A DNA stretch of 64,000 bases, from assembly GCF_030409605.1 (NCBI RefSeq), contig NZ_JAUFQG010000004.1, positions 1 to 64,000 of the forward strand, in the 5' to 3' direction. Positions within the stretch are counted from its first letter, which is position 1, and every line of letters begins with the position of its first letter. Origin of the DNA: Simiduia curdlanivorans (GTDB lineage Bacteria > Pseudomonadota > Gammaproteobacteria > Pseudomonadales > Cellvibrionaceae). The notes below the pieces were generated by a model that ran no database searches, had not been told where the DNA came from, and saw only the letters and a program-made list of their open reading frames with translations. A program made the translations under genes and the position numbers. Below, piece after piece: positions 46,135 to 55,828 of this stretch.

Positions 46135-47427
46135 TTAAGCAAACGGATGGCGCAGTACAATAGTCTCAACCCTATCAGGCCCCGTGGAGACGATATCGAT
46201 AGGCGCGCCGGTTAAGGCCTCAAGGCGCGCGATGTAATTGCGCGCATTTTGCGGCAACTGCTCGAGCGTGGTGGCACCCACGGTGGACTCAGTCCAACCC
46301 GGCATCACTTCATACTCTGGCACTACCAGCGCCCAACCCTCGGCATCGCAGGGCACACCCATTTTCTCGCCGGCGGCATTTTTGTAGCCAACGCAAATTT
46401 TCACTTCTTTCAAACCATCCAACACATCCAACTTGGTCAAGCACATACCCGACATAGAGTTGATGCGAATGGCATGGCGCACGGCAACGGCATCAAACCA
46501 GCCGGTGCGACGCTTGCGCCCAGTGGTGGCACCAAACTCGTGACCTTTAACACCTAAGTACTCGCCCACATCACAAGATAGCTCAGTGGGGAAAGGGCCA
46601 GAACCCACGCGTGTGGTGTAAGCCTTGGTGATACCCAGCACATAATCCAGATACAAGGGGCCAAAACCCGAGCCGGTAGCGGTGCCGCCGGCGGTGGTGT
46701 TAGACGAGGTCACGAAGGGGTAGGTGCCGTGATCGATATCGAGCAGCGAGCCCTGAGCACCTTCGAATAAAATGCCTTCGCCGTTTTCGCGGGCACTGTG
46801 CAAAATATCAATAACATCGGCCACCATGGGCTTCAACTGTACCGCCCACTCCTTGGCCAAGGCCAACACCTCGTCGACATCGACGGCGGGCACCTTGTAG
46901 TACTGGGTCAGGGTGAAGTTGTGTAATTCCATTACTTCGCGCAGCTTTGTCTCAAACCGCTCGGGCGCGAACAAGTCGCCTAAACGCAGGCTTCGGCGCG
47001 CCACCTTGTCTTCGTAAGCCGGGCCAATGCCGCGACCAGTGGTGCCAATTTTGGCATCGCCTTTGGCTATTTCGCGGGCCTGATCTAGGGCCACGTGATA
47101 GGGCAGAATCAGCGGGCAGGCGGGCGACAAACGCAGGCGCTCGCGCACCGGCACGCCGCTATCTTCCAGACCTTTCATTTCTTTCATTAAAGCTTCAGGC
47201 GATAGCACCACGCCATTGCCGATCAGGCAGGAGACGCCCTCGCGCAAGATGCCCGACGGGATCAAATGCAAGACGGTTTTCTTGCCGTTGATAACCAGCG
47301 TGTGACCGGCATTGTGGCCGCCTTGAAAACGCGCGACGATAGAAACCTGATCGGTCAGCAGATCGACGATCTTGCCCTTTCCCTCGTCACCCCATTGAGT
47401 GCCTAATACAACGACGTTTTTGCCCAT
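46135..47427 (-). CDS. purA: Adenylosuccinate synthetase
   Basis: PurA joins aspartate to IMP using GTP, the first committed step to AMP. The 430-residue protein has the N-terminal GTQWGDEGKGK P-loop, the catalytic HNAGHT, TTGRGIGPAY and the late KLDVLDGL motif. It follows hisZ by 15 bases, a pairing common in gamma- and betaproteobacteria. Confidence 0.97.
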   Translation of the reverse strand: MGKNVVVLGTQWGDEGKGKIVDLLTDQVSIVARFQGGHNAGHTLVINGKKTVLHLIPSGILREGVSCLIGNGVVLSPEALMKEMKGLEDSGVPVRERLRLSPACPLILPYHVALDQAREIAKGDAKIGTTGRGIGPAYEDKVARRSLRLGDLFAPERFETKLREVMELHNFTLTQYYKVPAVDVDEVLALAKEWAVQLKPMVADVIDILHSARENGEGILFEGAQGSLLDIDHGTYPFVTSSNTTAGGTATGSGFGPLYLDYVLGITKAYTTRVGSGPFPTELSCDVGEYLGVKGHEFGATTGRKRRTGWFDAVAVRHAIRINSMSGMCLTKLDVLDGLKEVKICVGYKNAAGEKMGVPCDAEGWALVVPEYEVMPGWTESTVGATTLEQLPQNARNYIARLEALTGAPIDIVSTGPDRVETIVLRHPFA

Positions 47428-47442
47428 GACTCGAATAACCTT

Positions 47443-48630
47443 TTACTTGCTGATCGGTTTAACTAGGTATTGACCGTTGTCGAGCACGAGCTCGCGGTCA
47501 CAATTTAATTCTTCACGTACTAGCGAGCTTTCACTGAGCGTACAGACCACGCGCTCGCCCTGCTGGCGCAACTGTTGAACGGCCTGCCAACCCAAGGTAT
47601 CAGACACCTCTGGCGCCAAAATACCTGGCTCTAACAAGCCCACCGTTGAACCGAGCGTGTTTAATGCGCCTAAATCGACGGCAAAACCGGTGGCCGGGCG
47701 GGCGCGACCAAATACTTCGCCGATATGATCGTAGCGGCCGCCATTGGCGATGGCCTGGCCATAGCCCGGCGCAAAAGCCGCAAACACGAGACCGGTATGG
47801 TAGTGGTAGCCACGTAATTCACTGATGTCAAAATACAAGTTGGCGGCTGGGTAGCGCTCGGCAATCACCGCCGCTATCTGCTGCAGCTCATCGATCGCCT
47901 GTAACGCGTCGGGCACATACTCAGACAATAATTTGCGCGCCTGCTCCAGCACCTCGACACCACCGCACAGCGCCGGCAGTGCCCGGATCAACTTGGCAAT
48001 ATTGGGCTGGGCAATTTGTTCGGCCACCCACGCATCGATGTCGCTCACCGCTTTTTGCTGCAGCAAGGTAAACAGCGCCATTTCTTGCTGATCATCTAAT
48101 TGCGTTGCAGCGGCCAAGGCACGGTAGATACCCACGTGGCCCAAATCGATGTTGAGCTGCTTAACACCGGCGGTTTGCAGCGACTCTAGCAGCAGTGACA
48201 CCACTTCAATATCGGCGCTCAAACTCGCCTCGCCAAAGAGCTCGACCCCAGCCTGAATCGGCGTGCGCGTAGCCAGTGGGCTTTTCGGCCGGGTGTGAAC
48301 CACGTGACCGGCATAGCACAGGCGGTTGACGCCTTCGCGCTTAAAAGAATGGGCATCCATGCGCGCAGTTTGTGGCGTGATATCTGCGCGCAGCCCCATG
48401 GAGCGACCCGATAATTGGTCGGTCACCTTAAAGGTTAGCAAGTCGAGATCTTGACCCAGGCCGGTCAATAGCGAATCGGTAAACTCGAGTACGGGCGGTA
48501 TGACCAAGTCATAGCCCCAACGGTGGTAGAGGTTGAGCATATCGCGGCGCAATTGCTCAATATCTTCCGCCTGCGCTGGCAGTATTTCGGCAATGCCATC
48601 AGGCAGCAACCATCGATCAGCATAGGTCAT
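47443..48630 (-). CDS. hisZ: ATP phosphoribosyltransferase regulatory subunit
   Basis: HisZ is a class II histidyl-tRNA-synthetase-like protein that lacks aminoacylation activity and forms the regulatory subunit for short-form HisG at the start of histidine synthesis. The 395-residue protein has the motif-1-like PPVLEFTDSLLTG and the motif-2-like LRADITPQ. The hisG gene is not in this window. It lies between the DUF2065 gene and purA. Confidence 0.95.
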   Translation of the reverse strand: MTYADRWLLPDGIAEILPAQAEDIEQLRRDMLNLYHRWGYDLVIPPVLEFTDSLLTGLGQDLDLLTFKVTDQLSGRSMGLRADITPQTARMDAHSFKREGVNRLCYAGHVVHTRPKSPLATRTPIQAGVELFGEASLSADIEVVSLLLESLQTAGVKQLNIDLGHVGIYRALAAATQLDDQQEMALFTLLQQKAVSDIDAWVAEQIAQPNIAKLIRALPALCGGVEVLEQARKLLSEYVPDALQAIDELQQIAAVIAERYPAANLYFDISELRGYHYHTGLVFAAFAPGYGQAIANGGRYDHIGEVFGRARPATGFAVDLGALNTLGSTVGLLEPGILAPEVSDTLGWQAVQQLRQQGERVVCTLSESSLVREELNCDRELVLDNGQYLVKPISK

Positions 48631-48663
48631 GTAATGCAGGGCCTTTTTGATGTCTTAACTGGA

Positions 48664-48849
48664 TCACTTAATGATGTACAAGAGCCCAGCACCTATAACC
48701 ATGCTGGCAAACCCCATCGTGCGTAGTTGGCGATCGTTCACCGTGGCCATGGTTACCACCAAGCCGCGCCAGCGACCTGGGTTTAGGAATGGAATAATGC
48801 CTTCTATCACGAGCATCAAACAAAAGGCCTTACCTAACTCTTCCCACAT
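48664..48849 (-). CDS. DUF2065 (YjeT-like) small membrane protein
   Basis: This is a 61-residue protein with two membrane helices and the family pattern VIEGIIPFLNP and RTMGFASMVIGAGLL. It is commonly encoded between hflC and hisZ or purA, as here. Its function is unknown. Confidence 0.9.
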   Translation of the reverse strand: MWEELGKAFCLMLVIEGIIPFLNPGRWRGLVVTMATVNDRQLRTMGFASMVIGAGLLYIIK

Positions 48850-48946
48850 AACTCACCACGTGACTTTTAACACGAGTCTGCGCCACATATCGCCAATCAA
48901 ACGCCGTTTTACGCCATAAAAGGCAAGTTTTGGCCGTTTTTAACAC

Positions 48947-48971
48947 AAAAAAACCGGGCGCAAGGCCCGGT
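48947..48971 (-). terminator. Second terminator downstream of hflC
   Basis: On the minus strand a 7-bp stem (ACCGGGC with GCCCGGT, 48953-48959 and 48965-48971) is followed by a seven-base T run (plus-strand A run 48947-48953). It backs up the terminator at 49045-49089 and separates hflKC from DUF2065-hisZ-purA. Confidence 0.85.
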
Positions 48972-49044
48972 GATTTTATCTGGCTTGTGTGGCAGATCAC
49001 CGAAAGGGGCGCATTCTACCACCCTTTGTGGGTGAATGTTGAAC

Positions 49045-49089
49045 AAAAAACCCCGGTAAAGGTGGTTAATACCTACATTTACTGGGGTT
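49045..49089 (-). terminator. Intrinsic terminator directly after hflC
   Basis: On the minus strand a 12-bp stem with one G-T pair (49078-49089 with 49049-49060) and a 17-base loop is followed by six T residues (plus-strand A run 49045-49050). It begins eight bases past the hflC stop. Confidence 0.85.
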
Positions 49090-49096
49090 AATCAGA

Positions 49097-49972
49097 CTAC
49101 TTCTTGCCCTGTGCATCCTTCAGGTAGCGGAAGAACTCACTGTCTGGGTCCACCAGCATAATGTCGTCTTTGTTTTGGAAAGCTTTTTTGTAGGCATTCA
49201 AGCTGCGCACAAAGGTGTAAAACTCAGGATCTTTGTTATAGGCAGCCGCGTAAGTAGCCGCCGCTATGGCGTCTCCCTCACCGCGAATACGCTCGGCATC
49301 GCGATAGGCCTCGGCCTCAACTACCACCTTTTGGCGATCGGCATCGGCGCTAATAAATTCCGCCTGCTCTTTACCTTTTGACCGGTGTTCGCGCGCTTCG
49401 CGCTCGCGCTCGGAGGTCATACGGCTATATACGGAACCACTCACTTCAGGCGGCAACTCAATCTGCTTGACCCGCACATCGATCAACTGAATACCGAGCG
49501 AACTGCGGCTAAAGTCATCTAAGTTTTGGGTTAACTTTTCCATCAACTCGTCGCGCTCGCCACTGACCACATCAAGTAATGAACGGCGAGCAAACTGGTT
49601 GCGCAGGCCTTCGTTGATACGCTGCGCCATCAATCGATCGGCCGTCATTTCATCGCCGCCGGTGGCAGTGTAAAACTTATCCACGTCTTGGATTTTCCAC
49701 TTGGCGAAATAATCGACAATCATGCCTTTCTTTTCCACCGTCATGAAATTTTGCGGCGCTGTATCCAGGGTCAAGACGCGGCCATCAAATTTGCGCACCT
49801 CGTTGATCATAGGCCATTTAAAGTGCAAGCCGGGCTTTAAATCGGCCTGTACCATTTTACCGAACTCGAGCAGCACAGCGCGCTCGGTTTCTTTAACCAC
49901 ATAAACCGAATTTGATACAACTAACAGCGTTAAAGCAGCTACAGCCAACGCTAACATTGATTTACCGTTCAT
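49097..49972 (-). CDS. hflC: HflC, subunit of the FtsH-regulating complex
   Basis: HflC forms, with HflK, a membrane-bound SPFH/prohibitin cage around the FtsH protease. The 291-residue protein has an N-terminal membrane helix (about 5-23), the KETERAVLLEFG motif at the start of the SPFH domain, and a charged coiled-coil region (SEREREAREHRSKGKEQAE). Its start overlaps the hflK stop by one base. Confidence 0.97.
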   Translation of the reverse strand: MNGKSMLALAVAALTLLVVSNSVYVVKETERAVLLEFGKMVQADLKPGLHFKWPMINEVRKFDGRVLTLDTAPQNFMTVEKKGMIVDYFAKWKIQDVDKFYTATGGDEMTADRLMAQRINEGLRNQFARRSLLDVVSGERDELMEKLTQNLDDFSRSSLGIQLIDVRVKQIELPPEVSGSVYSRMTSEREREAREHRSKGKEQAEFISADADRQKVVVEAEAYRDAERIRGEGDAIAAATYAAAYNKDPEFYTFVRSLNAYKKAFQNKDDIMLVDPDSEFFRYLKDAQGKK

Positions 49973-51111
49973 TAGCGAACCTCCCTGCGGGTACTGGCGG
50001 CTTCACGACGCAATTGTTCCATTACCTGGTTGCTCACTTCGCGAATCACATCAGGCGAAATATCGCTGCGATCTATGCTCGCAGAGCGCTGCTTAGTGAT
50101 TTGATCCAAGGGTAAGTACAGCATGTTATTGCCGCCCTCAACATCCACCATGATTTTTGAACTGCTGGTCATGACCGACTCAATCGCATCTAGGTAGAGA
50201 CGATCGCGGGTTACCTTTGGGGCTTTTTTGTATTCCACCAATAGCTGCTCGAAACGCGACGCCTCACCGGTAGATTCCGCCACAACGCGGGCTTTATACG
50301 CATTGGCTTCCTCAAGGATGCGCTGCGCTTTACCGCGTGCTTCCGGCACTATGCCGTTTAAGTAGGCTTGGGCTTCGTTCTTGTAGCGCTCTTCATCTTC
50401 ACGGGCTTTGTTCACATCGTTAAAGGCCGCTTTCACTTCTTTCGGCGGCAGCGCATCTTCCATGTTGACCGTTTCCACGTGAATACCGGTGCCATAAGAG
50501 TTCAAATACTCTTGCAAGCGGGTCATCACATCGGCGGCAATTTTGGTACGCCCTTCGGTCAAGACTTCGTGCATAACCGTGCTGCCAATAACGTGACGCA
50601 AGGCTGAGTCAGTGGCTTCTTTCAAGCTGTTCTCGGGGTTCTTCACATTAATCACGAAATCTTTTGCGCTAAGAATGGAAAATTGAACCGAGAGATTGAC
50701 GTCAACAATATTTAAATCTTCCGTCAGCATGGTCGACTTTGAACTGTGTAAACGCACCTTAGTAACGTTCACTTTGGTGACGCTATCAACCAGCGGTGGG
50801 TTCCAGCGCAAACCCGAACCTTTTTCTTCATGGAACAAGCCGAAACGCAGCACCACCGATTTCTCTTGCTCGTCTACCTGGTAGAAACCGGCAATACCGT
50901 ACAGAATACCTGCTGCAACAAGAATCAAACCAAAGAAGCCAGCAGTAAAACTGCTACTGCCACCCGATCCGCCATTGCCGCCAAACATACCACCGAGACG
51001 CTCCTGAAACTTTTTAATCATTTCATCCATATCTGGTGGGCCATCGTTCTTGCCGCCTTTGCGACCGCCCCAAGGGTCTTGATTGTTTCCGCCGGGCTCA
51101 TTCCAAGCCAT
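49972..51111 (-). CDS. hflK: HflK, subunit of the FtsH-regulating complex
   Basis: HflK pairs with HflC as a regulator of FtsH proteolysis. The 379-residue protein starts with a Gly/Asn-rich cytoplasmic tail (AWNEPGGN, DPWGGRKGG), a membrane helix near 65-85, then the SPFH domain (QEKSVVLRFG). The ATG at 51109-51111 has GGAG six bases upstream, better than the in-frame ATG four codons earlier. It lies downstream of hflX in the conserved hfq-hflX-hflK-hflC order. Confidence 0.97.
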   Translation of the reverse strand: MAWNEPGGNNQDPWGGRKGGKNDGPPDMDEMIKKFQERLGGMFGGNGGSGGSSSFTAGFFGLILVAAGILYGIAGFYQVDEQEKSVVLRFGLFHEEKGSGLRWNPPLVDSVTKVNVTKVRLHSSKSTMLTEDLNIVDVNLSVQFSILSAKDFVINVKNPENSLKEATDSALRHVIGSTVMHEVLTEGRTKIAADVMTRLQEYLNSYGTGIHVETVNMEDALPPKEVKAAFNDVNKAREDEERYKNEAQAYLNGIVPEARGKAQRILEEANAYKARVVAESTGEASRFEQLLVEYKKAPKVTRDRLYLDAIESVMTSSSKIMVDVEGGNNMLYLPLDQITKQRSASIDRSDISPDVIREVSNQVMEQLRREAASTRREVR

Positions 51112-51236
51112 GTTAGTCTCCATCAGAAGTAATAAATTTGTCTGCTAGCCAAGGCCTGCAGTGTACCAATGTTTTGCCTTCAACGCCGGTTTAACATCGG
51201 TGTGATTGTGTCGGCTACACCTTACATAAATGTGCG

Positions 51237-52556
51237 TTAACCAGCCTCTAACTGCGGGTGACCTAAGTTATGCCAAGGCGAGTCGGCCAGGGCAATATTT
51301 TCCGCGCTAAGCAGGCGCATTAAATCAACCCGGCCAATGCGCACATCCAGCTCGTAAGAGCCGTCGTCAGCACTGGCTTCGGCGAGCACCGCATTGTGCT
51401 GGTACAGTTTGGCGCGCAACCTCGCCCACTTAATCGGCAAGATTACCCGTTGATGCACTATCTCCTCGCCCAAGCGCTCGGCCATGGCCTGCAACAATAA
51501 GTCAATACCAGCGCCCGTTTGCGCCGAAAGCCACACCGCCAGCGGCATGCCTTGATCGTCGCGATCGATACGTGGCTCAAACTGATCGAGCAAATCAATT
51601 TTGTTAAACACCCGCAACTGTGGCAACTCGTGCGCGTCAATTTCCTCTAGCACCACCTCAACCTCATCGATATTGCGCTGGCGCTCTTCACTGGGCGCAT
51701 CGATCACGTGCAGCAATAAGGTTGAGTTAGCCGCCTCTTCCAAGGTCGACTTAAACGCTTCTACGAGTTTGTGCGGTAGATGGCTCACAAAGCCCACGGT
51801 ATCGGCCAAAATCGCCGTGCCCACATCGCGCAAGTCGATGCGGCGCATGGTGGGGTCAAGGGTTGCGAACAACTGATCCTTCACGTACACACCGGCATCG
51901 GTAATTCGATTAAATAAGGTCGATTTACCGGCGTTGGTATAGCCCACCAAGGATACCGTTGGAATATCGGCGCGAGTGCGCGAGCGACGCGCCTGATCGC
52001 GCTGCCGGCGCACGGCGGCCAAACGGGACTCAATAAAGGCAATGCGACCGCGCAACAAGCGTCTATCGGTTTCCAGCTGGGTTTCACCCGGGCCGCGCAA
52101 GCCGATACCGCCTTTCTGGCGCTCCAAGTGAGTCCAGCCGCGAATTAAGCGTGTCGACATATGGCGCAACTGCGCCAACTCGACCTGCAACTTACCTTCG
52201 TGGGTGCGTGCACGCTGGGCAAAAATATCCAGAATCAGACCGGTGCGATCGAGCACACGGCATTTCAGCACGGCTTCGAGATTGCGCTCTTGGCTTGGCG
52301 AAAGGGTGTGGTTAAAAATCACCAACTCGGCTTCATGCAAGGTTACAAGGTCTTGTAACTCCTCCAATTTGCCGCTGCCCATGAACGTGCGAGCATCGGG
52401 CGACGCGCGTTTTCCGGTGAGAAAGGCCACGGGATCGCCGCCGGCGGAAAGCACCAGCTCTTCGAATTCACGTGGATCGTTGGTTTCTAATTTGAGATTG
52501 AAATCCAGGTGAACTAGCACCGCTAGTTCACCGGAATCGGGACGTTCAAAGAACAA
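51237..52556 (-). CDS. hflX: Ribosome-associated GTPase HflX
   Basis: HflX is a heat-induced GTPase that splits stalled 70S ribosomes. The 439-residue protein has the N-terminal HflX domain (GSGKLEEL, FNHTLSPSQERNLE), a coiled coil and a GTPase domain with GYTNAGKST, DTVGF and NKID. It starts 29 bases after hfq on the minus strand. Confidence 0.97.
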   Translation of the reverse strand: MFFERPDSGELAVLVHLDFNLKLETNDPREFEELVLSAGGDPVAFLTGKRASPDARTFMGSGKLEELQDLVTLHEAELVIFNHTLSPSQERNLEAVLKCRVLDRTGLILDIFAQRARTHEGKLQVELAQLRHMSTRLIRGWTHLERQKGGIGLRGPGETQLETDRRLLRGRIAFIESRLAAVRRQRDQARRSRTRADIPTVSLVGYTNAGKSTLFNRITDAGVYVKDQLFATLDPTMRRIDLRDVGTAILADTVGFVSHLPHKLVEAFKSTLEEAANSTLLLHVIDAPSEERQRNIDEVEVVLEEIDAHELPQLRVFNKIDLLDQFEPRIDRDDQGMPLAVWLSAQTGAGIDLLLQAMAERLGEEIVHQRVILPIKWARLRAKLYQHNAVLAEASADDGSYELDVRIGRVDLMRLLSAENIALADSPWHNLGHPQLEAG

Positions 52557-52585
52557 GACTACCCCTAAGGCTTAACAGCCTAAAC

Positions 52586-52849
52586 TTAATCCTCAGCGAC
52601 TTCGTCTTCCGCTTCGCCATCCGCTGGGTTCAGCATCGGCACGCGAACTGCACGCGAGGGCACTACGGTGGAGATGGCATGCTTATATACCATCTGACTT
52701 ACGGTGTTTTTCAACAACACAACAAACTGATCAAAAGACTCAACCTGGCCTTGCAACTTAATTCCATTTACTAAATAAATAGATACGGGAATACGTTCTT
52801 TACGCAAAACATTCAAATAAGGGTCTTGTAAGCTATGCCCTTTTGACAT
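52586..52849 (-). CDS. hfq: RNA chaperone Hfq
   Basis: Hfq is the hexameric Sm-like protein that pairs small RNAs with mRNAs. The 87-residue protein has the conserved core: LQDPYLNVLRKE with Gln8-type residues, VSIYLVNGIKLQG, and YKHAISTVVPS. The C-terminal tail is short and acidic (GEAEDEVAED). A strong AAGGAG ribosome binding site precedes the ATG. A hairpin lies upstream at 52880-52920. Confidence 0.98.
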   Translation of the reverse strand: MSKGHSLQDPYLNVLRKERIPVSIYLVNGIKLQGQVESFDQFVVLLKNTVSQMVYKHAISTVVPSRAVRVPMLNPADGEAEDEVAED

Positions 52850-52879
52850 GTTTATTCTCCTTAATAATCAACAATAAAA

Positions 52880-52920
52880 GTTGCGAATACCCTGTTCACA
52901 AGAATTGTGACAGGCGCAAC
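52880..52920 (-). promoter_or_regulatory. Hairpin between miaA and hfq: attenuator or leader element
   Basis: A 41-base element has an outer 6-bp stem (GTTGCG with CGCAAC), a five-base bulge on one side, an inner 10-bp stem with a single-base bulge (CCTGTTCACAA with TTGTGACAGG) and a GAA loop. On the minus strand it is followed by TTTTATTG, so it could be a leaky terminator of the upstream genes or a structured hfq leader. Confidence 0.55.
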
Positions 52921-52970
52921 AGCAAGCAAGATAACTGACTGGTGGCCCCAAAAAGGCACACTACTGCCCA

Positions 52971-53945
52971 TTATATGGTTGCAACCCCTAGGCAGTTCAA
53001 GGCCTCGTTCACAATTTCTTGATGAAAAAGGGCTTTTCCGGCCGAATCGTCAGTATAGACCCATTTAAGATTTGGCCAGTTTCGCAACCAGGTCAGCTGG
53101 CGCTTGGCTAATTGACGGCTCGCAGCAACACCTTTTTCCACCATCGTGGGGTAATCGTACTGCCCTTCAAGATGCTCCCACACTTGGCGGTAGCCCACGG
53201 CGCGTATAGCCGGTAAATCTTTATGGAGGTCTTTGCGCGTCATTAGACCGCGCACTTCGTCGATAAATCCCGCCGCCAGCATTTTCTCAAACCGCAATGC
53301 GATGCGCTCATGCAACACCCTGCGCTGGTGTGGGCCTACGGCCAATTGAGTCACATTAAAACGCTCGACGAAAGGCGCGCCTTGGCTGGCCTGTTGCTCG
53401 GCGCGCAGCTGGCTCATGGTTTTGCCGCAACTGCGGTACACCTCGAGTGCGCGGGAAATACGTTGCGAGTGATTCGGGTGCAATTCGGCTGCGGTCGCAG
53501 GGTCGATGGCAGCCAGCTCCGCGTGCATCGCAGGCCAGCCTTTTTCGGCCGCTTCCTGCTCCACCTGCGCGCGCAGCGCCGGCTCGGAGCTGGGCATATC
53601 CGCCAGACCATCGAGCAGGGCTTTGAAATACAGCATAGTGCCTCCCACCAACAGGGGAACTCGCCCCTGTGCGTGGCTCGCGCCAATGGCGCGCTCGGCA
53701 TCTTTGACAAATTGCCCGGCATTGTAGGGTTCGGCCGGGTCGCAAATATCGATGAGTTGATGGGGTGCTTGCGCTTGTTCTTGCGCCGAGGGTTTGGCCG
53801 AGCCGATATCTAAGCCTTTATAAACCAGCGCCGAGTCAACGCTGATCAAATCCAAGGGTAAATATTGGCGCAGCGCGATCGCCAAATCGGTTTTACCCGA
53901 GGCAGTCGGGCCCATTAAAAAGATGACCTGCTTGGGCTGGGTCAT
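52971..53945 (-). CDS. miaA: tRNA dimethylallyltransferase
   Basis: MiaA adds the dimethylallyl group to A37 of tRNAs that read UNN codons. The 324-residue protein has the P-loop GPTASGKT, the DSALVYKGLDIG segment, the GGTMLYFKAL motif and the RQLAKRQLTWLR end. Its ATG overlaps the mutL stop (TAATG), which implies coupling. The upstream in-frame extension inside mutL was not used. Confidence 0.97.
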   Translation of the reverse strand: MTQPKQVIFLMGPTASGKTDLAIALRQYLPLDLISVDSALVYKGLDIGSAKPSAQEQAQAPHQLIDICDPAEPYNAGQFVKDAERAIGASHAQGRVPLLVGGTMLYFKALLDGLADMPSSEPALRAQVEQEAAEKGWPAMHAELAAIDPATAAELHPNHSQRISRALEVYRSCGKTMSQLRAEQQASQGAPFVERFNVTQLAVGPHQRRVLHERIALRFEKMLAAGFIDEVRGLMTRKDLHKDLPAIRAVGYRQVWEHLEGQYDYPTMVEKGVAASRQLAKRQLTWLRNWPNLKWVYTDDSAGKALFHQEIVNEALNCLGVATI

Positions 53946-55828
53946 TACTGACCCCGCAAAAATAGCTTGTCGAGCGCGTCCATGCTCTGCAGAAACCACG
54001 TGGGCCGGCCGTGGTTGCACTGGCCACTGCGCTCAGTGGCCTCCATATCGCGCAGCAAACCGTTCATTTCGGGGATGGTTAATTTGCGGTTGGCGCGCAC
54101 CGAGCCATGACAGGCCATGGTCGCGAGCAGCTCGTTAATGTGATGGCGAATACGATCGCTACTGCCGTGCTCGCTCAAATCCGACAACACGTCGCGCACC
54201 AGCTGTTCGACTTTCGCCTGCCCGAGAATTACCGGTATTTGGCGAATCAGCAAGGTTTCCGGCCCAGCTCGCTCTAAGCCAAAACCGAGCGAGGAAAAGA
54301 TCTCTGCGTGCTGCTCGGCCAAATCGGCTTCTTTTTCGCTCACGGGAATACTCTCCGGCACCAGCAACGGTTGGGCGACCAAACCCTCACCCTCAAACGC
54401 CGCTTTCATGCGCTCGTAGGTAATGCGCTCGTGCGCAGCGTGGGCATCCACCACAATCAAGCCCTGGGCATTTTCAGCCAGAATGTAGACGCCTTTTAAA
54501 TGGGCCACGGCAAAGCCGAGCGGCGGCATTTCTGCTGGGCTATCGCTGAGCGAGTGCAGGCTTTGTGCGGGCTGGTGCAACGCGCCGTACTGCTGCATCT
54601 GTTGAGCAACTTGACCAGGCTGCGGGTGGCTTGGTTGGTATTGACTGGGCTGGGTTTGCGAGAGCTGGCCATAGCCGTGATTTGACGACGGCCCGACGCC
54701 AGCAAACTCGGCGCGCTGCGGCACTGCCAAACCTAAACTCGACTGCGGGCCGAACTCGCCGCTGGTTAGGCCGCCAGCAGGCACTGCGATGGCTTCATTT
54801 TTTTCCAGCTGGTCTTGTGGCCGCACATCGGCCAAGGCGTGGTGCAGGGTGCGAAATAAAAAGTCGTGCACTAAACGGGAATCGCGAAACCGCACTTCGT
54901 GCTTAGTGGGGTGCACGTTAACATCCACCGTGGCCGGGTCTAGCTCTAAATACAACACATAGGCCGGATGCCGGCCGTGGAATAAAACATCTTGGTAGGC
55001 TTGGCGCACCGCATGGGTCACCAGCTTGTCTTTAATGGCGCGTCCATTGACATAAAAATGCTGAAGGTCTGCCTGCGAGCGCGAAAAAGCTGGCAAGGCT
55101 ACCCAGCCCCACAACTTTAAACCGGCGCGCTCCACCTCTACATAGAGTGCATTTTCCATAAACGCGGAACCGCAAATCTGGCCAACGCGGCGCTCTTGTT
55201 CGATGCGCGTATTGGCCGCGCGCCAGCTGTGCACGGGGCGATTGTTGTGGGTCAAACTAAATGCCACATCGAAGTGAGACAAGGCCAAGCGCTTGACCAC
55301 ATCCTCTAAACGGCCGAATTCAGTTTTTTCTGTGCGCAAAAATTTCCGCCGCGCTGGGGTATTAAAAAATAAGTCGCGCACTTCCACCGTGGTGCCGCGC
55401 GGGTGCGGCGCCGGCATCAGTTCGGTCTCCATGTCCCGACCTTCAGAGCGCGCGCTCCAGCCGGCCGAGGGCAGCTCAGTTTGATTAGAACTGATTAACA
55501 AACGCGATACCGAACTGATGGACGCCAAGGCTTCGCCGCGAAAACCCAAGGTAGCAACGGCTTCCAAGTCGTCTAACTCATAAATTTTACTGGTGGCATG
55601 GCGGCTAAGCGCCAGTGGTAAGTCGTCTTTATCGATACCGACGCCATTGTCGCGCACGCGCATCAACTTAACGCCACCTTCATCGGCCTCAATTTCTAAA
55701 CGCGAACTGCCAGCGTCAATGCTATTTTCCAGCAGTTCTTTAATAACCGATGCAGGCCTTTCAACCACCTCACCGGCGGCAATTTGGTTGGCGAGACGGG
55801 GCGATAATAATTTTATAACGGAAGACAT
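53945..55828 (-). CDS. mutL: DNA mismatch repair protein MutL
   Basis: MutL links MutS mismatch recognition to MutH or UvrD action. The 627-residue protein has the GHKL ATPase domain (IAAGEVVERPASVIKELLENS, DNGVGI, GFRGEAL), a Gln/Pro/Ser-rich linker (about 370-430) and a C-terminal dimer domain. The C-terminal end has LATMACHGSVRANRKL but no DQHAAHERI-like endonuclease metal motif DQHAxxERxxxxE: it reads DAHAAHERITYE. It starts directly at the amiC stop. Confidence 0.97.
   Translation of the reverse strand: MSSVIKLLSPRLANQIAAGEVVERPASVIKELLENSIDAGSSRLEIEADEGGVKLMRVRDNGVGIDKDDLPLALSRHATSKIYELDDLEAVATLGFRGEALASISSVSRLLISSNQTELPSAGWSARSEGRDMETELMPAPHPRGTTVEVRDLFFNTPARRKFLRTEKTEFGRLEDVVKRLALSHFDVAFSLTHNNRPVHSWRAANTRIEQERRVGQICGSAFMENALYVEVERAGLKLWGWVALPAFSRSQADLQHFYVNGRAIKDKLVTHAVRQAYQDVLFHGRHPAYVLYLELDPATVDVNVHPTKHEVRFRDSRLVHDFLFRTLHHALADVRPQDQLEKNEAIAVPAGGLTSGEFGPQSSLGLAVPQRAEFAGVGPSSNHGYGQLSQTQPSQYQPSHPQPGQVAQQMQQYGALHQPAQSLHSLSDSPAEMPPLGFAVAHLKGVYILAENAQGLIVVDAHAAHERITYERMKAAFEGEGLVAQPLLVPESIPVSEKEADLAEQHAEIFSSLGFGLERAGPETLLIRQIPVILGQAKVEQLVRDVLSDLSEHGSSDRIRHHINELLATMACHGSVRANRKLTIPEMNGLLRDMEATERSGQCNHGRPTWFLQSMDALDKLFLRGQ

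Noticed and set aside
45331..48884. Shared GAGTCTGCGCCACA stretch near 45.3 and 48.9 kb
   Set aside because: The match is only about 14 bases with different surroundings and no third copy was noticed, so chance is likely.
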